Of a stretch of DNA of 64,000 nt, positions 23,812 through 44,139 are shown piece by piece; within the stretch, counting starts at the first letter, position 1, and every line of letters starts with the position of its first letter. Source of the stretch: Crocodylus rhombifer (lineage: Eukaryota; Chordata; Crocodylia; Crocodylidae); assembly GCA_038503035.1 (NCBI GenBank), contig JAVSML010020804.1, positions 340,699 to 404,698 on the forward strand, in the 5' to 3' direction. The notes beneath the pieces were generated by a model. That model saw only the letters and a list, made by a program, of their open reading frames with translations. It did not search any database and was not told the origin of the DNA. The translations under genes and the position numbers were made by a program.

Positions 23812-26800
23812 ACTGTTTTTTCCCATTCTCTGAGTCCTCTTGTCCTACCAGAGGCAAGGGAGATGCACAGGTTGCTAAAGCTATCAGGCTACAGCGGAGA
23901 GAAGATATAACAAAATAAAAAAATAAGAAAACAATGGGTTTTAGTGGCCTTTCCCACCCAGATCATACAGGGGTTTCTTCCTTATCAGGTGCCCAGGTAG
24001 CCTATTGGGAGAGGTGGGTACCTAAGAATAGGATTTTGAAAAATAGCATGCTGAATAGGGAGATGTCTACGTTAGCCAATAGGTAATGCTGGTTTTAAGC
24101 CCGCCCTTCCCTAGGGGTTAGGTACATATATCAGTTTGCATTTCTCTGCTCAGCATTGCATTTCAATGCTCAGAGCCTTATCCCAGAGTCACGTGCCTAA
24201 ACCAGCTCTTTCACCAAAACTACAGTGGTTAAAAGCAGTCAACTAGGGTGTAGGAATCATGGGTCAAAGCCTCTGCAGTATCTGAGGTGACTTGAACCTA
24301 CATCATCCAAATTCTGGGAGAATAATCATCAAGGTTTATGGGGTGGGTTGCTCTTCTATTGAAAGCAATCCCCTTTAATATGATTAAAGGATTAACTTTA
24401 TAGGCTAGTGCTTATGACGCTTACTTGAGATAAGGGCAGTTTAGATTTGACCTTTTGTTGGAGACTTTCCATCCTATAGCAATATGCCTTGGCACAGATG
24501 AGGGTAACCCCCCACCCCCAACAGAATAAGCAAACAAAAAAGAAAAAACAAAAACAAAACCCAAACAAACCAAACCCTCACTTCCAAATATCCAGTAACT
24601 TGGTGGTCTGGAAACTCACCTGGGAGACTTGGGGTCAAATCCTACTGAAAATCAGAAGAGTGAAGATTTAGAAACAAGTCTTCTACCTTGAAGCTAGTAT
24701 CCTTATTAGTGGATACACCCTTTGACACTGTTCAGGAAACCTACTCTGAAAATGCCCAGCAGATCAAGTCCTGCAGGCAATGTAGGTTGGGCTACACTTA
24801 CGTTGACAATCCTGTCAGACTTGGATGTGAAGTAGGGTGTTAAGCAGCTCCTAAAGTCAGGAGTTAATCAGTATTTCACAGCCACCAAATTTAGGCACTG
24901 GCAGGTTAGGTAGCAGCTGAGTAGTGGTTTTGATGACCTCAGCAGTGTCCTTAATGCTATGTTGAAGCCCCTAGACACTTCCAAATAAGCACTCACATGC
25001 ATTTCCTCAGGGACAAATAGCAGCGGCACATATTTGTGCACTGCTACTTGTCCCTCGGCAACTCCCCTGCATGTGCACTCTGGCATGGACCAAATTGCCC
25101 TGGGTGGGCACCTGGGCTGGCCCCAGCAGCCTTACTTAAGGTCCTGTGGGTCTCCTAGGGCAGCAGTGGTGGTGATCCAGGTATGTAGAGCCTGGCTGGC
25201 AGCCAAACTATGACTAGCTGTCCAGGCTCCAGTTTTGGGCCACCCTTCTTTTTTTTAGACTGTTTTTTTTTTTCAGATACCAAGATTTCCTGGTATCTAA
25301 TTTTGGCTCCATGCTGAAAATATACAGCATGGATAACCTTTTCACATGTGCTATGTGCATTATGCGATGCCTCAACAGCCTCTGAGGCACTGCAAAATGC
25401 ACATGTGCACTCATCTGGATGCACCCCCTTTGTGCATTTAAGTCTTTGCACAGAGAATGAGAACTGCAGTACCCAAGAGTTCAAAAATCATGACTGGCTT
25501 TGAAATAATGGGTCTTTAGCAATAATATATTCAAAGTTCTTTTTCTTTACCTTCTTGATTTGGGGCTTTAGGGTTCAGGTCTTCTATACAATCATAATGG
25601 CTAGAAATTTCCTTCTAAAACAAAAGCTGAGATTTTTGATTAATCATACATTTGGTTAATCTCATTGCTTTAAAAAAAATCACCCCATATCCTGAGTTTT
25701 GCTGCAAAATGATGAGAATTTAACATTATAGACTGAAGTGGCCATGCAAAGCTACATTTGCCATACTATTGATGCTGACAGTGGGCACATGTAATTATCC
25801 AGATAAGGAGTGGAATAGTTATCTGCTTATGACATAGATTATCGTCAACCTTATACAAGCTATAACTCAAGAAGCCCACCAGACTTATATTCTTAAGCAG
25901 TGGGCTTGGGAAGCATAGGTCCTACTCCCTGAAAATCCCTCAGCAGATAGATAACAAGCAGTTAGGGAGAGGAAGAGATTTCTTCTCTCCACACGCAACA
26001 CTAGAGCTGGCTTGCCACAGAGGGGAATGCATGATACCTTTTTGCCCAAGCAGGGTAATTCAGATCCTAGTCCAGTATGCTCTCCAAGACAGAGTTTGGT
26101 AACATCAGCCACGTTCCTTTTTTTGGAATCTCTAGCTACAGTGCAATACCTCATTATCTAGCTGGAGAAGCCAGTGTCTAACCCCATATGTTTTAAATTC
26201 TGTGCCCTTTTACATTACATCCTGAATCTGGCCCTCAGTAATCAAATAATAATATGCCCCTTGTGTTGGAAACAAAGTGCTTTCACTTTGTGTTGCACTT
26301 TCTGGGATAATACAGGGTATTTATTTTTCCAGGAGTCATTCTCATGAAGATATCTGGAGAAAGCGAAACAAGAAATATTCCCAAAAAACTTGTTTTATTA
26401 AACCAAGATGGATTCCCCATAAATTTAATCATATAATCACATCTTCTGTCACATACAAATAAAAATTGACCATTCAATCAGCCCTTCCATGTAATAAAAA
26501 AGAGCCATTGGTTTGTAGCTATATTTGATTTTCCAGCCTTGCCTGCACTCTGACCACATACCACAACATGCTTGTACAAGTTTGAAATTGAACTGCATAT
26601 AAGTTCCCATCCCTGTTCTTGCTCATTTTTTTCCCTCTCTTTAAATCTAGGACATATTGTAACCCAGCTGTGTAAGTCACTGTCTCATGAATCAGCCTCT
26701 CTGTGTTCAGGAAAAAACCAACAGACTAGCAATACTGTTATAGGGCAAGCAAAGAGATGGCCTAGAGAGAAGACATCAGAGCCATCACATGAACAAACTT

Positions 26801-27050
26801 GTCCTGACTAGTACACACTGAACTTTCCCTGGCTCTGAGTCAGCAGCAGAATCTAGAATTAAGCTGAACGTGTTTTACTTTTATTGTACCCTGGAAACAG
26901 AGCGGTTTTATATTCACACAACACCCTGAGTCTTGTTTTCCAGGGATCGTTCCTCTGAGCAGTTCTTTTGCTGCAGATGTGACACACAAATGAAGTTAAG
27001 TCACTCACAAGAGCTAGGTTTTGAAATATAATAAGCCCATTATATATAAA
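23812..27050. other. Gene-free region between the two duplicated segments
   Basis: AT-rich with a CA/AAC-rich patch at 24530-24575. The segment at about 25080-25320 is repeat-like (CTGGCTGGCAGCC, TTTCCTGGTATCTAATTTTG) and resembles words near 61650. No coding call. Confidence 0.5.
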
Positions 27051-27590
27051 ATTAATACAAATCACATTGAATAAATAACTACTGTGCAGTTCTGGAAAGA
27101 ATAAGAGTATAATTCTGAGTAGTTAATCAGGAGCATTTTATTCTTTTGTTTAAAACATTCCACCTGTTCTATTTAAGCTAAGGATTTTACTTAGACAATC
27201 ATGGTCAAATCCTGATCCCACTGGAAATGTTCCATCATTTTCAATAAGACTAAGATTTAAACCTCAGTGCAGAAGTTCTCCAGAAGGCTGTACACAACTT
27301 CCATCCCAGACCAATTTCTCCAGGATATATAAAGGCTACGGGGCAAAGGTTACCAAAGGAAGAAAGCAGCTCCCATATGAGATGTGTAAGGAAGGCACGG
27401 GGGGGCACGTGACTCTCCTGACAAGGTTGTCCCCACCACCACTGCCAGCTCTGTGGGAGCTCACCAGCTCTGCCCCTGCCACCAACGCTGGCTTTTGCAG
27501 ATGCCCCCCAGACTCAGGAGGCATCAGTTGCTCATGGCAGCTCCTCTACACCATGCTGGGAAAATAGGAACTTCTTGCCCCTGTTCTGAG
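27051..27590 (+). repeat. Copy 2 of the direct duplication, with a 163-bp insertion
   Basis: Collinear with 23428-23811. 27374-27536 is absent from copy 1 and is flanked by identical GCAGCTCC at 27366-27373 and 27537-27544. This is an 8-bp target duplication at a site whose empty form is visible in copy 1. Confidence 0.85.
27374..27536. mobile_element. 163-bp insertion with 8-bp target duplication
   Basis: GC-rich insert bounded by GCAGCTCC direct repeats. It contains GACTCAGGAGGCATCAGTTGCT, close to GACCCAGGAGGCACCAGTTGCT inside the foldback repeat at 61672. The ends CATATGAG and CTCATG are weakly inverted. An 8-bp duplication is typical of hAT elements. The family is not identified. Confidence 0.55.
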
Positions 27591-27819
27591 CATATTTATG
27601 ATATCATATGCATTATATTAATATATTATGTAATAATGACATTAATATTAACAGTACATATAGTTAATAGAGTATGTTACCTTAGCTATGAATATATATA
27701 ATGTACATATAAAAACTCTGTATTAGTTATTGATCTATTAATATAATCAATTATATTAACACAGTTGATTGTATGAAGATAAAACTTAATTTTAGCATAA
27801 CCAAGTATATTAATATTCA

Positions 27820-27905
27820 TTATATGTGTGTGTGTGTATATATACGCACACATATACACACACACACATTTATGTATATACCATTCATTTGATATATATA
27901 CCATG
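27820..27905. repeat. Palindromic TG/CA and TA microsatellite
   Basis: TATATGTGTGTGTGTGTATATATACG is followed by CACACATATACACACACACACAT. The TG arm can pair with the CA arm. The surrounding 27600-27960 is very AT-rich. Confidence 0.9.
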
Positions 27906-28113
27906 AATCGAGCTAATATATTACTGTATAACCTATCTATAAAATTCTTTCTAAAATCTATTAATATACTTTAACATGAATATTCGTGTGTAATATCTGT
28001 GGTCAGAACCGGGGAACGAGCGCTGCTATCACTGCTGTCGGCCTGCCTAATACGACAAAGCCGGGGCAGCGGGTGCCGCGTGCTGAACTTTATTTCAAGT
28101 GGCTGCAGCACGA

Positions 28114-28193
28114 CACAGGCAGACGAGGTTCTTTGATAGATGGGATTTCTTTTATTAGAGCAACTAAATAGTTGGAAAAATTGCGCTTTGCAA
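28114..28193 (-). repeat. Degenerate copy of the TTGGTCTAATAAAAGATATC dispersed repeat inside the SEM1 CpG island
   Basis: ACAGGCAGACGAGGTTCTTTG, then TTTTATTAGAGCAACTAAATAGTTGGAAAAA, line up with the copies at 3098 and 52124 in the same orientation. It lies about 350 bp upstream of the SEM1 ATG, at the upstream end of the island. Confidence 0.7.
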
Positions 28194-28434
28194 CAGGGAA
28201 ACCCCACCCCCCTTCCCCTGGACAGGTTCCCCCCTACGCCGAACCGACTCCTGAGGCCATCTATAGGCACGGACCGAGCCAGGCGCAGGGACAGGGCGGT
28301 GCCAAAGTTCACACGCGCACCCCGCCCCCTCCCCAGGGCCACGGCCCGGGGTCAGCTAGCTGTGGGGGCGGGGCCGGAACACAGGAAGGCGGGGCGCCGG
28401 CCGCCGTGAGTCAGGGGAATCCGGTTCGGCCCCA

Positions 28435-28444
28435 GCGCATGCGC
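28435..28444 (+). promoter_or_regulatory. NRF1-type palindrome in SEM1 promoter
   Basis: GCGCATGCGC, the core of the NRF1 consensus, about 95 nt upstream of the SEM1 ATG. NRF1 commonly drives CpG-island housekeeping promoters. Binding here is inferred. Confidence 0.6.
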
Positions 28445-28514
28445 GGTCTCGGCTGCTGGCGGTTCCGGTAGTATCCCAGCATCCCCCGCGGGGCAGCGGA
28501 GAGAGTCGGGCTAG

Positions 28515-36980
<8,466 letters not shown>

Positions 36981-37140
36981 TTTTCACTGAAAACTGAATA
37001 ATTTAAAATTGAACTGTAGATGGAATATATTGAAAAAGGAAGACAAGACAGCAAATGAAAAGAAACATTCAGTCATTTATCTATCTTGGATTTATTTTTG
37101 TTTTGTATAAATAATAAACATTTTTAATCTTAGATGTATC
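36981..37140 (+). other. SEM1: SEM1 3' untranslated region (end approximate)
   Basis: AT-rich sequence from the stop codon to shortly after the AATAAA signal. The cleavage site is inferred at roughly 37130-37145. The resulting short 3' UTR of about 150 nt fits a small housekeeping mRNA. Confidence 0.8.
37113..37118 (+). terminator. SEM1: SEM1 polyadenylation signal AATAAA
   Basis: Canonical AATAAA, 133 nt after the stop codon. TG/T-rich sequence follows at about 37134-37147, as expected of a downstream element. Confidence 0.85.
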
Positions 37141-38255
37141 ACATGTTCAGCATTCCTTAAGCTTGTATTTACTGATATTTTTATCCTTAATGGCTTCTGC
37201 AGCAGAGTCTTTGCGTGTGTGTGGTTTCACATTGATTTGTGACATTATATAACAGAATTAAAATAGTAGATGCATTGTCTTTGAGCAAAGACAAGGTTTA
37301 AATGTCAGAAGGAAATGTTTTTGGCAATATTCATTATTCCAGCAAGATGCAAACAGGGGAAGAGGGACAGTCGGGGGGGTGGGGGTGAGGATTGTTTAGT
37401 CAATATACTTGAACGAAGTTAAAGCCTAATATACCGGTTAGAGTACCAGTTTGATAACACTGAAAGAAAGCCCTCGGATAACACAGATTAAAAGCATGTT
37501 AGAAATGACAGAAGTCTAGACTTCCCAATCCTGTCATTGAGCTTTAGCCTGGGGGGAGGACACACTTGTAGAGGTGAGAGAGAACTTATTTTTCATGCCA
37601 TCAAATCCTGGAACTACTGGAATTGCCAGCAATTTTGCCTGTTATGGGAGTTTGTCTGTATTATGCAAACCTGCCTACTGAACACTGAAATGGAACTTCC
37701 ATAGGACAACAAACAGCCCGTGATAAGGGAATCCAGAAGGTACCTTGTATTGTATTGCCTTGTGTTAGAACGATAAACCTGGAAAGCTATTTTTCATATT
37801 TATTTAACAACCTTTGAACCCAGCACTGCATGATCACCTGATAGATTTGTTAATTCATTGCAGTGTATGAACAAGAGATGGGGGAGCAGTTCTGAAAAAT
37901 GCAAGGGTAAATATAAGATTGCTTAGTATTCAGTTTGTCTTTGTTCATGAACGAGCATGTATAACTACAGGACTTGCTTGAATTGCTGGAGTAAGTTTAA
38001 ATTACAGGTAAAAGTGCTGAGATACGATAATGCTTTCTTTGTAAGATACAACATTGCACATACGCAAAAAATTGCCCTGTCAGATAGTGGTTTCATAGTC
38101 GACCAAGATAATCCATAGAGGCACCAGGCCAAGGAGGTCTTAACACCAGTATTAAACGCTTTCCTTAACCTTTTTAACCAAATAACTGGATACACATATT
38201 GGCACACATTGGTAGGAAGACTGTATAGACTTGCTTGAGTTGTTTAGCTTGTGAG
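37141..38255. other. Downstream of SEM1: nothing recognised
   Basis: AT-rich, with a G-rich patch at 37370-37388. Confidence 0.5.
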
Positions 38256-38322
38256 GCCTTGAAACTTGCCTCTGCCAAGACTATAAGCCTTGAAACTTGC
38301 CTCTGCCAAGACTATAAGCCTT
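38256..38322 (+). repeat. Perfect tandem duplication, 31-bp unit, 2.2 copies
   Basis: The unit starts GCCTTGAAACTTGCCTC and ends AGACTATAA. It repeats exactly at 38287, followed by a partial third GCCTT. Confidence 0.95.
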
Positions 38323-41234
38323 GTGGTTTTTTGGAGCTTTGTTTAAAAAAACAAAACAAAAACCCAACAACAAAGGTCATCATGGTGTTTCTACAAAGCT
38401 AGATACTTCAAATGGACATAGATGTCTGCCTATTTTTGCAAACTATAGAACTGTGAAAGTTAAGAGTGACTTTTTAAAAATAGCTCACATAATTTGGGTC
38501 TTACTAATTACTTCAGCATGAAATAGCTCAACATGGAGTCCTGGAAGTATTAGTCTTGGGAACTAACAAACAAGTCTGTTTTCAACAGGAGAAGAATATG
38601 CCATCTAATGAAGACTTGAAAAGTAAATAGGTTGAGAGTAGTTCTGAATTTTATTCTGTTACTGAAGTAATACAGTAATAAGGCAAACTACAGTCCTCAA
38701 GGAGGGGAGGGGTGAACAAGAAAGGAGCTGGTAGGGAACCTACATTTAGATTGCCTTTAAACAACATTTTTCATATTGGAAAGGAATCTTCAGGAGACGT
38801 TTGTATTTGTTTGTAGCAGGCCTTTGAGAATCAGCAGAAGGAAGCCATCAAGTTAGAAAAGTGCTGATTTCTTTTTCACCTTTGTTTAGCTTTGACTAAG
38901 GACAAACCTGGAAATTGCCACTTCCCCTCAGAAAAATTGTACAAGAATGCAGAGGCTTCCTCTGAACTTGGGCATGGGGCAAGAGAGTTGGCTTAGTATC
39001 CCATGATGTTCTGCCCACAGCCTGCTTTTTGGGATAATACCTTTCTCTTGCCACCAGCTAGTAAACACCAGCTATTCTAGCAGCAGTCTGTTGTAAATCT
39101 GGTAGTCAAATCCAATCAATGATGCATACAGTGTTGTGTTATGTTATTTTTAACAGGCATGTAGGAATTTCTTATCTTTAAAGTGGAAAGATAGGCAAAC
39201 AAGAGCAATGAGACTTAAGTTGCAAATTCAAGGGCTGGATCAAGAAATGCCAGATTTGTAGCACGATCTCAATGTCACTACTTTGTGCATATGTATTGTA
39301 TGACATAATAGATTGGGACTAGACTGGCAGAGGTGGAGGAAAGAAACGGGCAAAGTTGTAGTGGGGTGCAATGACATGATTGTGGAAGATTTGCCTTCAG
39401 AATTGCCGTCTCCCCCTTCAAAGGAGGGCTGTGGCAGAGCCAATGTACAGGTTTCGTCATTTCTAAGCTTCCATCTAACAATTTTGCAACCTAAATAGCT
39501 TTCTTTGCCCTACAGCTTTGTGTGTGCAGGATTGTTGACTGGGAGGGCTGCCTAATATTAAAGTTGCCAGATGCTTCCCATTTTCAACCATGTGTTCAGC
39601 TGATTATAACTCTGCCAAGTTATAATCACCTGAGACTTCTTGGAGGACTTCTGCCTCAGTTTTAAATGTTTGACTGCAGACTTCAATTTCTGTGAATGGA
39701 GCTAGGGTGAAATACTTGTAAACATGGTCCAAAAAAGTCTCACTTTTTCTTTGACAAACCTCCAGTGCCCCATACATGGCATAGTAACTCTTCTGTCCCT
39801 TAAAAATCCACTCGGATTAGTCTAGTTAAGTGTCTTATTATATAAAAACTGATTAGGTGCAGACTTCAGAAACTTACCGCTGCAGCTAAACTTGTCTATG
39901 CTGGGCTACAGAGAACTGCGCTTGCAGTTTCATTTCTGGGCATCTACAGACATTGTCTGATTCAACCACCTGTATTAATGGCAGGAAAAAAAAATCTGTT
40001 TTCAATATGCCCCCCCTCCCCTTTATGTGTCCCAGCCAGCATGAAAGAGGAAAAAGTGGCCTGACTGATATGTCAAGGGAAGGTGGGGTACCTGCTCTAG
40101 GTGTAGTGGGACTGGACTGGTTGAGGTGGAGGGAGAGGAATGAACAATGAGTGGACTGGTTGCGGGTTGAGGTGGAAGAGTGGGAATGGGAGCTGAAACC
40201 AAAGATTGACTACCTGGACAAGTAAATTAGAACCATGAGTTGCAAGGCAGGTCTTATTGGCAGCTCTTTTTGTTTGCTGGGAAAAAATGAACAGACTGAT
40301 CAAGAACTGGGTGGGATGGTAAGTCAAGGAAGGGTGAGATTGGACAAGGACAGGTGGGCAATAGAGATAGGAACATGGCAGGGGGTAGAGATCTGCTGAG
40401 GAACCAACAGTAGGAGAAATGGGGCTGATAAGGGGTGAGGAATATGGGTGGGAGGCTGGCAATGGGAACAGCTTAGAAAGGAGAGACTGACTAAGGCCAG
40501 AGAGAGGCAAGGCTGGGACTGGCCGGGCAAGGTGTGCAGGACTCATGAAAAGCCAAAATTGGAGAAGAAAGAATGAGATGAGAAGTCAGAGGGGTGAGCA
40601 AAAGAGGTTAAGCATGGTAGGAAGGGATAAGTTTGTGCCTACTGGAGCACGTGCCCCTCCAGAATGGGACGAAACTCAAGATTCGTGAATCTTGTCAATT
40701 GTTGACAGCAGCCAGTTGTGAAATCCACTGGCAGAGCATCTCTCGTATATTATTGCTGGTCAAGTAGAGCTACTGCTTTCTGTTGCTTAAATTCAGGTGG
40801 TAGAGATTTGAACAGAAGATGAAGAACTGAATAACATCAGTGTGATATTACAGAATGGAACTTGTTTTTCAGCTGGCTTCAAGGAAAAAAAAAAAAGGAA
40901 GAAACTATGCACAAATTAAAGGTTCAGAGTCTCACCCAGAAATGAGAAATGTCAAAATTCAGGTGGCTTGCCAACTTGCTACTTTCCTCTCTTCCACCTT
41001 CAGCCTTGCACATTCTTTCAGGTTGCCTCATGCTCGGAAAAATCTTATGGCTCTTGTCTGCCAAACTCTTTCCTTCCTAAAATGCACTTTTCATCTAAAT
41101 GCTTCCTATGTTGGTCTCATAAATGACTGGGCTCTCCATACCCTTGCTGATTCCTTGTACTTTGTTAGTAATGTGATGGTGTCTTTTGAGAGGGAACTGG
41201 CCAGACCTGGTTCAACACTGTTTCATAAAGGATG
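38323..41234. other. Gene-free region
   Basis: Includes purine-rich stretches (about 40050-40610, GGAGAG/GTGGG words) that create long minus-strand open frames without domains. No gene call. Confidence 0.5.
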
Positions 41235-41242
41235 GTGTAAAC

Positions 41243-41548
41243 CAGTGCTTCTCAACTGTTTTTGTATTAGGACCATTTGTAATATTGATGGCCAATCCTG
41301 AGCCAGTGCCCCTAACTCCTGACCTGCTGCCCCCAGCCCCTCAGTGTGTGGGGCAGGAGGTGGGTGGAGCAGGGCACGAGCCCCAAGCAGTCCCTTGCAG
41401 GCTGGAAATGCCAGCCTGCAAGGGAAAAGCCACTGTTTCTCATATTTTTTCCTTTAAAGGAGAATCCATTTTTAAAGTCTGTTCATTATCCTTTTATATG
41501 TTCTTGCAACCCACTTTTGGATTGTGGCCCACAGGTTGAGAAATGCTG
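41243..41548 (-). mobile_element. hAT MITE, 306 bp, with target duplication
   Basis: Ends CAGTGCTTCTCAAC and GTTGAGAAATGCTG. Target duplication GTGTAAAC (41235-41242) and ATGTAAAC (41549-41556), 7 of 8. The interior matches the reverse complement of the outer parts of the element at 30795-31722 (AAAGGAGAATCCATTTTTAAAG, GCAACCCACTTTTGG, GATGGCCAATCC). This is the CR1-free version of that element. Confidence 0.88.
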
Positions 41549-41556
41549 ATGTAAAC

Positions 41557-42164
41557 AAAGCTGATTTCTTAAGCACATGACAAAATAAGTGATGCAGAAC
41601 TAAAACATGGAATGGTGCATTTCAGGGGGCTTATCTACACCCAGGTAGGGAAGAGGACAAATACCATGTTAGCAAATGTATGAATTGGCTGGAAATACAC
41701 ACAGAAGCATAACCAGTAACAACTTTTACTTTTTTTCTGTGATGATTTCTAACATCTAAATAAAGTGCACTAAGTATTATTGCCCTACACACAGAATAAC
41801 CGAGGTACAGAAGTTAAATGATTTTCTAAGGGTCACTGAGCCGGTATTCCTGACTTACGCTTCAGCTGCTGCTGTTTGTTCTGAACTCATAATGCCCTGG
41901 GTGCTATACAAAAGACCAAATAAAAACAGTGTGTCTGGGAGTCTCAAAGTTTTACAAAGGCAAGACAAAGTGGACTAGGGTTTTCCTTTTCATGTTTTTT
42001 GTTATAGGCTACTAGCGTAAATACATTTTACATTTGTTATATCCCCTGTTGCATTTCCTTCTGGCCTCCCCTGACCCACCCTCTCTGCTTTACCTTTTGT
42101 CTTTCTAATTTCTATCCACACTTTTAGCTTCTCTCGTTCCTTGGAGTCTCAGACTAGCAGAGAC
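41557..42164. other. No gene recognised
   Basis: AT-rich non-coding DNA. Confidence 0.5.
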
Positions 42165-42285
42165 TCCCTATGCCTGAAGAAGGATGATTGCACCTGAAAG
42201 CTTGCCAAGAACTTTCTTCCAACTACTTAGCTGGTCTAATAAAAGTTATCACATCGACTTAAAGAACCTTGCTTGCCAATACATC
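42165..42285 (+). repeat. Dispersed repeat (plus orientation)
   Basis: CTGAAGAAGGATGATTGCAC, CTGAAAGCTTGCC, CAACTACTTAGCTGGTCTAA, TAAAAGTTATCACATCGAC and AAGAACCTTGCTTGCC occur in order, as in the other copies. Confidence 0.8.
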
Positions 42286-42902
42286 TGTATGGCACAAGTA
42301 ATTAATATCTATCTATGTAAACAGGATGAAAGGAATATAGAGCAACAATGAAAGCTCTGTAAAATGAGTACGTTGATCATTTTCTTGGGAAGTCAAAATG
42401 CTCCACAATCTGTGTGAGAAGCCAGTCCCTTCTCCTGGGGTAAAAGATAGTGTCCTAGGACAATACCCATAAGCACATGGAGTTATAGAGGTGTAAAGAC
42501 TTTATCTTGGACTGAATTCAGTGCAGGTGTTTTCTATTGGCTTTAAAGGGACCTGATGTAGGTAACTAACATGAAAAAGCTTTTTTTGGATACTGTGAAA
42601 GGGTGAAACTGATCCTTAAGCAAATGGCCAGGGCAGAGCTTTGTTCCACGTGAGGCTTATTTTGTAGCTGAAGTGGAATTAGCATTTCTGTTTGTCCCCA
42701 GGGAGAAGAAGTGCATTCACCTAAAATGATACAAATAAAATTGCAAAGGTTGTAATATAGTAAGCAACAAAAATACAACTTCATTGCAAAACTACCCTCT
42801 TTCAGTGATTTTTTTTTGCCTTTTCTTGATTTATTAAAAATATTTGAGCAAATAATATAGTATGATACAGTGGATTATTATAAATGTCATATTAAAGGTG
42901 AT

Positions 42903-43112
42903 GTATTTGGTAGCCATGTTGGTCTGAGACAAAAAAGAAATGCAAAATATGAGCTTCCTCTGTGCAAAAATGAAGTTTATTTTCTACATATGGGGACTTC
43001 TTAGCATCTTTAATTTTCCCTGAACCTGAGGAAGGGCGTGTGCACCCAAAAGCTTGCAAAAAAAGATAATTTTTTCATGATTTCTTAGTTGATCTAATAA
43101 AAGGTATCATCT
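42903..43112 (+). repeat. Dispersed repeat, longer copy
   Basis: One end is TTGGTAGCCATGTTGGTCTG. The other carries CCTGAGGAAGGGCGTGTGCA, CCCAAAAGCTTGC, TTAGTTGATCTAATAAAAGG and TATCATCT. The two ends face each other around about 70 bp. Confidence 0.65.
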
Positions 43113-43774
43113 ATGAAGCTCTGATTAACTGTGAGTTGCTGCATTAAGCGTGCAGGGAGGGGTTGGGGGGGAAAATTCTGAGGGAACCAAAATGTAAATC
43201 TTTAGGATCTGTATCACCTCAGTGGTGATACCTTAGTGGTATTAGAAGTTAATGCAACTCTCTATTTAGAATGTGAGCTCTTCATTGCGGGGTATTATGA
43301 CTAACACAAGGGATACCTAAAACCTGTTAGGTCTCTGAAGTGCTTTCTTAATTCAAACGTAGGAATAAAGACCAATGGATAGTGATGAGTCTACAGCTAA
43401 ATAAAACTTCAGTGTGACTCATTTTAAATACAATATATGTAGTTCATAGCTATAAATAGGATCCTTTTTCTGGTTGCAGTGACATATTTTGAAATTGCTG
43501 TTTTATAAAAATAGCCTTGATGTTTTGTGGATACTTTGGGATGCTGGATGCTTTACTTAATCAGCAAATATATTTTTAAACAATTGATTACATAACAAAA
43601 CACATAAGCACAGAGCTCTAACAAGCATGGAATTAGACAAGTGCCAGGGATAGTACTGTCCTTCTTCCTGACCTGCAGAAGACCACGGCCAATGCTACTC
43701 AAGAAGTGGGCTCCTCACATGGGGAATGGGTCAGACTTAAGGAATGTGCTTCACACTTCTGACATTTCACACTT
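43113..43774. other. No gene recognised
   Basis: AT-rich non-coding DNA. Confidence 0.5.
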
Positions 43775-43890
43775 TAAATAGTATGTTGACAAATTGGAAA
43801 GGGTACAAAAAAGAGCTGCACTAATGGTTTGAAGTCTGTTTTACACTGAGACACCTAGGGAACTCAGCCAAACTAACTAATTTCAAGAGA
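43775..43890 (+). mobile_element. Short CR1 LINE fragment
   Basis: TGTTGACAAATTGGAAAGGG and TACAAAAAAGAGCTGCACTAAT match the conserved CR1 stretch (GATGTTGACAAATTGGAGAGG, CAAAGAAGAGC) that is also present at 45150. Confidence 0.65.
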
Positions 43891-43949
43891 TTTAAGAGGT
43901 AATTCATATAATAAAGGGTTTAGTCCATTGGTCTGTTTGTAATGCCCTT

Positions 43950-43993
43950 GGAGCACTCTGATTGGTTACTGAAACAACCAATCAGAGTACTCC
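43950..43993. repeat. CCAAT palindrome (18-bp arms)
   Basis: GGAGCACTCTGATTGGTT (43950-43967) and AACCAATCAGAGTACTCC (43976-43993) pair at 17 of 18 positions around an 8-nt loop. Each arm contains a CCAATCAG motif. Probably part of a repeat. A regulatory role is not shown. Confidence 0.85.
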
Positions 43994-44123
43994 AGAAGCG
44001 CTACAGTCAGAAGGCAGCATGGCAGAGCACCACCATGATGATGAGGACAGAAGGGACCGGGTGTGGGGGGGACGAGGCCAGCAGTGCTGGGAGGTGGCGG
44101 TGGTGCTGGGGAGGGGAGAGGGC

Positions 44124-44139
44124 TTAGGGTTAGGGTTAG
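44124..44139 (+). repeat. Short telomere-like run TTAGGGTTAGGGTTAG
   Basis: Two full and one partial TTAGGG units in a G-rich context. Too short to call an interstitial telomere with confidence. Confidence 0.7.

Noticed and set aside
24489..24671. Lys/Gln/Asn-rich small frame
   Set aside because: It is a product of the AAAC/AAC-rich low-complexity patch.
44124..44139. Interstitial telomere
   Set aside because: Only 2.7 units; could arise by chance in G-rich sequence.
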